A stretch of DNA of 64,000 nt from Eutypa lata. Lineage: Eukaryota > Ascomycota > Sordariomycetes > Xylariales > Diatrypaceae. Each line of letters starts with the position of its first letter. The stretch's first letter is position 1. A model generated the notes under the pieces. That model had not been told where the DNA came from. It saw only the letters and a list, made by a program, of their open reading frames with translations, and made no database searches. The DNA lies in assembly GCA_022661535.1 (NCBI GenBank), contig JAKULF010000004.1, positions 4,960,001 through 5,024,000 of the forward strand. Reading direction: 5' to 3'. Of this stretch, positions 55,273 through 64,000 are shown one piece after another. Made by a program: the position numbers and the translations under genes.

Positions 55273-58200
55273 TCACGATGGATCTTTCAAACCAAAGCCC
55301 AGACTATCTCTGTCGTCGTCGATGACCCTGCCCCATTCCAACAGCAATCGGAACAGATAGACTTCCATATCCTCTCTTCTGAGAGCTTTATTGGCCCACT
55401 TGCGACTTTCAGTCGCTATCCACCGGGAGTCTTCCTTGCGGCTCTCCGTCACCTGCGGGCTTCCGTTCAGGCGACCGCGATATTTCAGGCCGATGAAGTA
55501 GGAGAGTGTGCTGTGTAAGCCGTGGTACCGTGGGTCAATAGGCACGAAGTGCACCCATGGCATTAGACGTTCTGTGTACCACTCCCGAAAGATAGACGAG
55601 ATCATAGGCACGCTATTGGAGCGGAGCACGGGAAGGAGGTCAGGTGATGGCCCGTCGGGGGTATCGAGCAGCACGGCATAACGCTTGTCAATATACGTCC
55701 CCTCCTCTTCGAAGCCAAATTCTTGTCGGATCAGCTGACAGTCCACCGTGTCGCAAGATCCCGAGTGGGTGAATGAGAAGCTAAGAGGAAGGTGGCCATT
55801 GATCGTCTGTGCTTTGATATCTTCGTAGTGGAACTTGACTTGCTTGTCTTTCTCAGCCCCGGTTTCGAAACCGACTATAATCGAAACACTATCAGCAGAG
55901 CTAGCATTATTTGCCAGGTGCACAAGGCGTTGACGATGGCCGCCATGGATGGACTGATGTGTCAAAACTCGAGTGTCTGTGACTTTGCCCTGCCAGAAAG
56001 CTCGGTTGATCTTGCCATCAAATGCAATGGGGTCGGCATAATCGACAACGTGGGGTCTGACAAGTGGTATGAGGATATCGTTGAAGCTACCTGTCTTTGA
56101 CCTGCTGAAAAGCGGCAGCAGTTCATGACGAAGGTCATATTCATAAGGGGTTGTATAGAAGTCGTGAAGGGCAAATATGTCGGGTTGGTGGCACGGATCA
56201 AGAGACTTCTGCCAATCCAATAGGAACTGACCCCGAGAATGAGGAGCTGCACATGCTTCACAGAAGTCTCGCACATTCCAATGTGCCTTTGCTCGGCTAG
56301 CTGAACCTGGGCGACAGGCTAGGGCTTGAAGATGACGGAAAGTTTGAGCAGGGACGAATGATCCGGAGGTTGATTTGGGAACCGCTGTAAGGACATCATT
56401 TTGATTACTATCCGGTGATACTGTGTCACCCACCTGGCGATTGTGAAGTTGATTGGGGAGAATCCCAAAGGCTGACTTGCTGCCGGACTTAGATATTTTC
56501 TCCATGTCCTCCCAGGGGACCAATACCCTCGGGCGCTCAGCTAAATTGATCGCAATAGACATGGTAGGCAAATGCTCGGAAAAACTGGATATCATCGAAA
56601 CAGCTTCATCTAAAACCAGTTTTTGCGATGGATCTGACGGCTCGTTATGGTGTACTTTGCCGTCTTCAATCGTGATGATGCCAATGTCCGGTAAGCCTTT
56701 CAAGAGTTCAAGGCCATCTCGGATCCTCCGTGGATCCATACCCCTGAAAGGCAGGATATCGCTCTCGATTTGGTCGAATTTGTCAATAATCGGGGACTTC
56801 CGCTGCCGCGCAAAGTCGAACCATTTATCAAAATTGGGAGGCGGATCGCGGCCGCCGTGTTGATCCTTATACTCTCGGGCGGCCAAGTTCAAAGTAGTGC
56901 TGAACGAAGCATAACGTTGCCATCTGTCTGCACTCACTCTGCTCTTATACACAAGGTCATAGACAGGATGTCTTTCCATAGCTCTGCTCTGAAGGGGCGC
57001 CAAGATTGTCGAAGCGGCTAAGACCGCTACGAGGAGCACGATCAGAAATACTCGGCCGACTACGATGACCGACCGTATATTGTTTGCATACAAGAAAACG
57101 GTGAATCCAGATGACAACAGGCTTAAAGAAAATATGGGCTTGAGTATCTTAACCTGTTGATATGTTCCGAGCAACAAGATGCTGTGAATACTGACACTAA
57201 TCCCCAATGCAAATGAAGAGATTGCTATAGGTGTCAAGGGAGATGACTCGCAGATCCATAGCGTGGTGGACGTTAGAAACGACCCTAAAACCAGGCCTGT
57301 GCCCAGTATATCAAACAGGTAGAGAGTGTCGAATCCCCGGATAAATTTATAATCAACGGCTTCGTTATGTTGATAAAGCCGAGTCGCGAGCCACATGACG
57401 CATACAGCGGTGGCCGATGTCAGTGAAATGCGACAGAGCAAACGAAGTCGAGCCTTTGTCGTTCGTGCCCAACAAAGTACCCGCCAAAGCATGACTATGA
57501 TCGTAGCATCGATAATGACACCAAGCCATTGGAATAGGACAATGACGGAGCGCTGATCAAGCACAGTTGAGCAGAAGTATGTAGACTCGGTTCCCAGTCC
57601 TATACCCAAGTATGAACCATAACTGAAGATTATGGTAGAGAGTAAAAGCGTAGTGGGAGAGGTGACGACCCAAGCCTTGAAGTCATCCCAAAAGCTCCCC
57701 CACATATCTTCTGGCTCATCAGACTCAACGGGCGTTGGACGATGAGACAAGAACTCGTAGAGCGCCAGGAGCACCGGAAGAAACGCCTGCATTGTATCAA
57801 TCAGCATTCGGCTAACTTCGCTATCTAACTCGCGTATCAGTTACCTCAACACCGCGTGACGCGCATTGGAAGTCAGAGATTATTTTATGGATGACCTCTA
57901 GTCGCACAACTACGAGGCTGATAATGCACGGTACGTAGAAACGTCGAGGCCGCTGGGGAAGCGGGATGTGAAGGGCCTTTATAACAGCCTCCGAATCTAC
58001 CCGTGTGCATTAGCGAAGGGGCCCCTTCTCATAAGTAGGGATAATCAGCTCACCGAATCTTCCATCTGCACCGGGCAGCCATTTTGAGTAGATGCTTGCG
58101 ACGAAGAATATGCCCCCTGAAACAAGCAAAAGTAAAAATGAGGAAAGCCGAGGATAGTCTATGCGAGATTATCAGTAATTGAAGATTGGGGTTAGCTTGA

Positions 58201-58397
58201 GCACTTACCTATGAACAAATGTCTATCGGACGTATAATACAACCAAAAAAATGAGGCTAGCGAGCTATATCATGGTTTCTGGTTAGGGACTGATTGTGCC
58301 TAAGTTATAGCTTTTCCAGGTCCAGCCTCCAGCTAACTAAATTTCAGGGGCTTCGGACTCACCAGGCTTGAATTGCCGAACCTGCACCTCGAGCCAT
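55273..58397 (-). CDS. Glycosyltransferase family 90 (CAP10-like) multi-span membrane protein
   Basis: Golgi-type glycosyltransferase related to Cryptococcus CAP10/CXT1 xylosyltransferases. The main exon alone is open from 57807 (844 codons), but three small in-phase exons upstream extend it: 58397-58363, 58264-58209, 58116-58054, joined to 57824-55273. Together 2706 nt (901 aa), start MARGAGSAIQ. The added part reads ACSLASFFWLYYTSDRHLF, then IGGIFFVASIYSKWLPGADG, adding two membrane segments. About eight more helices follow (for example SVIVVGRVFLIVLLVAVLAA). The soluble GT90 part has FDKWFDFARQRKSPIIDKFD, IESDILPFRGM, CRPGSASRAKAHWNVRDFCE and a C-terminal DUF1977-like lumenal domain with PWVHFVPIDPRYHGL and LLLEWGRVIDD. 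Donor sugar and acceptor are unknown; capsule/xylomannan-type work is known only for the yeast relatives. Confidence 0.85.
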
Positions 58398-59851
58398 AGC
58401 GACAGCCCAAGCAACGTAAAAATAAATGATAGCCCCCGTTAATTAAACAATAGCTTTACACATTGGCTGCATTGCGATCAATCCCCAGGCCTCAAGTTAG
58501 AACTCGTATATTACATGAATCAGATGAATGTAGTTGATAGATAAGCGTCGCGTTATGAACGCGCATTTACTTGCCGATCCTAGACCTAGTTAAAAGTTTC
58601 GACTAGTAATACCTGAGTACGTATGCTGTGGCTTAGTAAGGGTCCGTGCTTCCATTACGTCGGTTGACTTCTTTTCAAGGAATCAAACTTCAATTGCTAT
58701 CTATGCCTTGTTTTACGTCGATATCACATACGTGCCCATGAATTTATTTCAATAATATAGATAAGCGAGTAGGTATAGGACTACATATCATAAGTATCAC
58801 CATCTGTAGCTATGAACGGCCTTTGGTAGCAATTACACAACTTCTATTCCTCCATGGCATACGGAATAATAAGCTAATGCGATAGTATGCATAGAAGTAA
58901 CTATTAATGCTCTTACGTATATCATCACAACCGATCACTGAATGTACTCTTAGCACTATTATTGCACTACATAGCAACGCCACACTTTTTTCCCCTACTA
59001 TATTACCCTACTACCCTATGTAGCCTACCCGCACTCTGCTACTAACCCTAAGTTTTTTAAACAAGCAATACGGCTGCAAAATCCGGTGTCCCCTGAGCTA
59101 CTGTCCTGCGTCGGACTTTGATATTTATCTCTACTCACAGCGGATACAATTTCTTTCGTGTCCATGTCTGGCCATGTACAAAAGGTTCCTAGACACATGC
59201 CTGCCAAGCCAGCCTCGCTCGGCCCCTCCTGTCGAGTCAGAAATCAAGATTACGCATGCCATGCTAGAATCAATAATGAACGCCTGAAGGTGACATCGGA
59301 ATGATAAAGGCGGTGAAATGCCTCCGATGAAAATGCCATAGACGAGAATCTTTATCCCGCCGAAAATCTAGGAAACCATAGTAGACGAATCTGTGTGGAA
59401 TATGCACAATGCGATCTCTTTAAATGCTAACAGATGGAACGGTTGTGGATGGATCAAGGAAAAAGAGAGAAAGACATTAAAACATGGGACTACCGCCGCC
59501 AAAGAAAACCTAATTGCATCTACTCCTGCCAATTTACCCGACAACTCCCTGCCCTTGCAAAGCCTTTCGTCAAGTTGAAAATTTTCATCAGGTGCGATGG
59601 AATTAGGTGTTGTATATTACGTCGATTTGAACGTAAACAAAAGTCGTCGTAGGGTGGAGGTAAAAATGCTAGCTTAAGCTGACAGGACCTCCGGCCTGAG
59701 ATAGTCGAAGAGCTGGGAATTTCCGTTCTCGGGAGTGTTTGTTGTACATTATTCGTGTTATATCGAACGCCGTCCGTAAGGGGGAAAAGGTTTCATACGA
59801 GTTGGTGATTCTAATGTGTTGAATGTGCCTTTACGTTGATCCTTCCACTAC
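58398..59851. other. Intergenic between Kin4-type kinase and GT90 genes
   Basis: 1.45 kb holding the GT90 promoter and the kinase 3' flank. Short frames only. Nothing recognised. Confidence 0.5.
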
Positions 59852-62800
59852 TTAAGCCTCACCTCCCCGAGCCCGGCCTCGCCTCCTGAAGAAGTCCATA
59901 ACCCGTTTCGCGGCACCACTGCTCCCAGCATGGTCATGGGGCCTTCCGTATTCATGCTCGTCATACGCATCAGTGAACCTTTTGTTCTTGTGTAGAACAC
60001 GACCTTGACCTTGTGCCTCGTAACGCCGTGGGTCGTACTGATCCGAGTCATAACCGCTTTGGTAGGGTGCTGAGTTCGGCGGTCTCCTTTGAGGTTGGTC
60101 GATGGATGATTCGGAGCCAGAGTTTAGAACCGCACCCTGTTGTAGATACGATGGGATAGGAGTGGGCTTTGCGTTATACCCATGACGCTCTTGCTGGGGA
60201 GCTCTCTGAGAGTGGCTGGATTGAGGTGCAGTTCTCAGTCTTGGTGATTCTTGCGGTTCGTCGTACATTCCTTCCGGGTATTGCTGCGCTGCATTCCCAT
60301 GGTTTCCCGGCTGCTCAACATAGCGACCATACTCATCGACATCGGGCGGGTCTTGGATGGGGAGATCTTGCTGAGACATATCGCCTGTGGGCGACGGAGG
60401 TTGATCCTTTCCAAGTCCCATTGCCCTTATAAGAGAAAAGCGACGGGACTTAGGCTTATCGGACGTTTGAGACCCAGCCACACTACCACTGCGTTTCTTA
60501 CCAAGCCCGAGGGAAAAAGACCGCCTTGAAGCCCGTGATTCCATTGACGTCCGAGAATCTCCAGGCATGGTATTCGACATACTGACAGGAGGGTACTTCC
60601 TAGATTCTTTCGCCTGCTGCTGATCAGGGCGCTTCTTACGGCCGCCGAACAGAGAACCGCTGCGTCCAAAAATCTTGCCGCCGATCTCACCGATAGTATT
60701 TGATCTTCTGTGGCCCTTAGAATCACCCGACTGCTGCTTTTGGCCCTGGCTGAAACCTGAGACTTGAGCGAATTTGGAGGGCACACTGATACTAGGCCGT
60801 CCAAAATCCATGTCGGGTGTCTCTTGAGGAATTGGGTTCGAAATGACGTAATTCTTCGCACTACCTTTAGGTTGTTGTATGCTTCCAAGCGCGTTAGTAT
60901 CAACAACTGCTGGGGGCAAAGGTTGACCGTACGAAGCTCGAGCACCTGCCCCTGCTGCTCTCGATCCCGCCATCGACTGCACTGATCCACCAGTAGCAGG
61001 TCTCGGTACAGCTGACCCAGACACTGTTGTCATGTAAGTATTATCAGACGTAGTTCGCGACGACGTCGTTCTCGCCGGTGGCACATTTTGGTTCCGGTGC
61101 GAGCTCGGTGGCTTTCTTTGATTTGGCGAGCCGGTATACCCATCTCGAGATGAAGGGGTCTCCCTTGGCAGAGCCTTTTCGTTAGGTGAAGCCTGAACTT
61201 CAACAGGCCCTTGACTTGAAGATCTGGCTCTCGTCTTACCACGGGGAGAAGCCTGGGAATCTGAAGGCTCCCCTCGTTGGGTCTGCGTAGTAGGCGCAAC
61301 GTACTCAACCTGAACTGTCCGTCGTTTGTTGTCCTTCTGCTGCTTCGAGTGTGCCCCTTCTTCGGAATCGACTTTGCCCTGCTTCCTAGCAAGGTCGCCT
61401 ACAGCAGCAGCGGGGGCCTTGGCCTTGGATGGCTCACGGACGGAAGCGCTTCTAGCCAATCCAGCTGAGTCCAGGTCTTCCGCAGGTACCGTTGTATTCT
61501 GTATTTCGCTAGACGTCGTAGTGGTACTAGTAATTAGTTCGACAACGTGCGCATATTCGCTCAACCAGCTATGTCTTGCAACCTCGAACAGATCTGCACG
61601 CTTTCTAGGGCTCGGAACAAGTATACGTCGCAGTAGGTCTCGAGCGTGGGGAGTAACGTATTCGGGAAATGTGAGAGGCGTATTGACAATATACTTATAC
61701 AGTAAGTTGATGTTATCACCCTCTGGGTTAGCAGGGTCATCGTCAAACGGGAGATATCCCGCGAGCATGGCGTACTAGATGATCATGTTAGCAGAATGTC
61801 GTGCCGTACCAGAATATGGGGAAGCGCCAAGCCTAAGTATTCTCACCAAAATGACACCACAGCTCCAGACATCGACCTTGCGGCCGGTATACAGAGAGTC
61901 GCTCACTACCAATTCCGGTGCGGCATAGCATGGGCTTCCGCAGCTCGTCTGCATGAGGTCTCCCCTGCGCATCCCGTTTGGTTTCGTCTTGTCCAAGCCC
62001 ATCCGTTTAACAAATTCACGATCCGACAGATGCATCTCCTCCTGATCAGACAATTCGTCGTGAGCTTCGAAGGTGTTGGCAAAGCCGAAGTCGGTGATAA
62101 TAATGTTTCGATTGCGATCCAAGAGAAGGTTCTCCAGTTTCAAGTCGCGATGGACAATACCCTTCTTGTGAAGATAGCCTACCCCCGAAACCAATTGTGC
62201 AAACAGTCTTTTCGCTGCATTGTCCTTTAGATATCGGTGATTCAAGATATAATCGAACAGTTCGCCACCTGAAGCGTATTCAAGGACAATTCCGATATGG
62301 CGCTCAGTCTCGGTCATCTCGTGAAGTTTAACGATGTTAGGATGTGATATCCCTCGAAGGATAGAAACTTCTCGATAAATCTTGGCTAAACGAGATGGGT
62401 TGTTCCCAACACTGTCACGGCGAATGAGCTTGATAGCAACCTATAGAGAATAGTGAGCAACATGTCCATTAGAGGGCAGTGAAGGTGGGCTAGTGCGCTT
62501 ACCTGAACGCCCCCGTCTTGTTTCCACCCTAGCTTCACTTTACCAAATTCACCCTCACCGATCGTGTTGCCGAGATAGTAATCTCCGAATTTGGAGCCTT
62601 TTTCCCTTTTAGAATGATCGTGCCGACTGCGTCCGCTGCGACGGGCCTCGTCTGGGGCATCGTTCAACGTGATCGGTGGAGGGGCAGTATCATCGTCATC
62701 GCCAGTTCCCTGTTGCGAATGTGGGTGTGCCTCTTCCAGTCTCTCCCGCTCCCTGTCTAGGTCATCCTCGGGATGGGAGACAATAACGCGATTCAGCACT

Positions 62801-63486
62801 TCGCTAGCCTCGCGCGAAGGCTGCTTCGAGTTTGCAGTGTTCGAGGAGCTTGTATGGGTTCTAACAGGCATCGTATTCGACACTGTCTGCCTGTATTCCT
62901 TGTGGCTGGTCGACCGCTCGGATGGTTCGGCTGCGATGTGATGCGATACGGCTCTCCTGCTTCGGGAGCTTGGGTCATCGTAGGCCCCTCGACTTTGCTC
63001 AGATCGTCCATTCGTGTTTGTTCTCGTTGGCTCTACCATCGTTGGTTTCGGTGAGCTTGCTGCTCGTTCCCGTTCTTCGGCGCGTGCAGCCCTTCTGGCG
63101 CTAGTGGAGGCCGCTGAGCTTCCCTGCTGCGTAGATGATGTACGCGGTGGCACATCGTGTCTTCGCCTGCCTGAACTCGTTCTCTCATAATCCGGTGTGC
63201 CAGCTGGAGCCACTGCGACAGGCGAAGCTACTGTTGTCCGCGATGCCATTGGAGACGATTGAGTTCGCTCTTGGTAGCTATCACTCGGCCTTCTCGAAGG
63301 TCGTCTCGAAGATGCGGGGGAGGTATTGGTGTTGTCTCGAGTCGCATAATAATCTTCCCGGCTAGGGGGGTTAGTTTGAGCGTAGTGGTGTTGAGACGGT
63401 GAGGCAGCACTGGCTGGTGGTTGTGGATGAGGACTCAGGGAACCTTGGTGAGGCTGAGGTGCTGACTGCAAAGCAGCAGAAGACAT
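59852..63486 (-). CDS. kin4: Kin4-type Ser/Thr protein kinase
   Basis: Three exons, 63486-62503, 62440-61847 and 61774-59852, give 1166 aa. Residues 1-295 are disordered and Ser/Arg/Pro-rich. The kinase domain runs from about 299 (FGDYYLGNTIGEGEFGKVKL) to about 590: K332 in VAIKLIRRD, HRDLKLEN with D427, DFGFAN with D445, CGSPCYAAPE, KVDVWSCGVIL joined to YAMLAGYLPFDDDP. The order and GNNPSRLAKIYREVSILRG match yeast Kin4/Frk1, which guards against mitotic exit when the spindle is misplaced. The long Ser-rich tail ends in a basic cluster (KRVMDFFRRRGRARGGEA), fit for binding acidic lipids or the cortex. Splicing is phase 0 at both joints, and the introns of 62 and 72 nt cut the ATP-binding lobe and the middle of the C-lobe. 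Spindle-checkpoint duty in this species is inference. Confidence 0.92.
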
Positions 63487-64000
63487 CTTCCGCTACGCGA
63501 ACCGCGTAGAACACCGGTCCTTTTTACCTTCACTGCTGTTGTGTGATTTGGTTTCTCAATTTCGCAAAATCAGTCGCAGTATTCCTCCACGCCTCGTTAA
63601 TGTGTTGGAATGATGTCTGATGAGGAAGGAACGAAGAGTAACAATTGAATATATGTTGGGGTCAATGCGTGGCTAACGCAGCCGACTTTGTTATTGAGAT
63701 TGGATTGTTTTGAGTCTGTGTGGAAGTTGTTTCGTTCGTTCCAGCGGGAAAATTAAAGTTGACAGCTCTAGCGTTAACTGTAGCTACCTACTACACCTTA
63801 CTAAGAGACGAATATTATTATTGATGGGCTCGGGGATCGAAGTTTGCTGATGTTGGAGAAGTCCTAAGCGGTAGGCAAATTCGTCGTAATTTCCACAACT
63901 CGAAAAAGATTAAATGCACCCGACACACCATGCGCATAGGTTAATGTGGAGGTGAATATTAATGGCAATGGCGATGATGATGGAAAACCACTCTTGGCCT
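63487..64000. other. Kinase promoter region at window edge
   Basis: 514 bp upstream of the Kin4-type gene with CTACCTACTA-type runs and no coding frame. Any neighbour gene lies outside the window. Confidence 0.55.

Noticed and set aside
1..64000. CRISPR arrays, insertion sequences or operons
   Set aside because: The window is eukaryotic by its introns and gene families, and I found no regularly spaced repeats or transposase.

Overview
The window reads as nuclear DNA of a filamentous ascomycete, most likely a Sordariomycete (a Xylariales-like genome is my guess, not shown). Reasons: genes carry short introns (about 56-230 bp) with GTRNGT donors, CTNAC-type branch sites and YAG acceptors; many products belong to families typical of Pezizomycotina (fungal rhodopsin-domain protein, RTA1, Zn2Cys6 factor, hybrid histidine kinase, DUF6604, GT90); intergenic DNA is rich in TAGG/CCTA runs. 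I rebuilt the exons by hand. For the multi-exon models the summed exon lengths are multiples of three and the joints restore family motifs.

Layout. Positions 1-21,800 are gene-poor: a rhodopsin-domain membrane protein (1147-2623, -), a Zn2Cys6 transcription factor (4081-6006, -), an RTA1-like lipid-transport family protein (6793-7837, -), a long AT-rich stretch, a large 3-TM membrane protein (about 10665-13178, +), an orphan zinc-ribbon-like protein (14233-15060, +) and a 4-TM protein (16700-17593, -).

Positions 21,800-64,000 are denser and hold mostly conserved genes: a hybrid histidine kinase (21846-26378, +), the nucleotide-excision-repair nuclease Rad2/XPG (27327-31193, -) divergent from NatC subunit NAA38 (31748-32189, +), a DUF7924-type protein with a PD-(D/E)XK-like motif (32712-34379, -), a GH43 enzyme (35805-38027, +), an aspartic-protease-like membrane protein that has lost its first catalytic Asp (38728-40692, +), an ACMSD-type amidohydrolase (41445-42470, +), a DUF6604 protein (43422-46322, -), an aldehyde dehydrogenase (47500-48992, +), a small N-myristoylation-motif protein (49494-50195, +), an SDR (50660-52144, -), a GT90 glycosyltransferase with three small 5' exons (55273-58397, -) and a Kin4-type kinase (59852-63486, -).

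How they may work together. The clearest unexplained signal is a motif, CGAGTAYTCG, found five times: three copies upstream of the Zn2Cys6 gene and two upstream of the neighbouring RTA1 gene. This suggests the factor controls itself and the RTA1 gene. Other points: three introns of 3n length, two of them without stops and one whose only stop is its own acceptor TAG inside a receiver domain; a pseudo-aspartyl protease with a repeat tail; and a Rad2/NAA38 shared promoter. No tRNA, rRNA, CRISPR, intact transposon or secondary-metabolite backbone gene was recognised.
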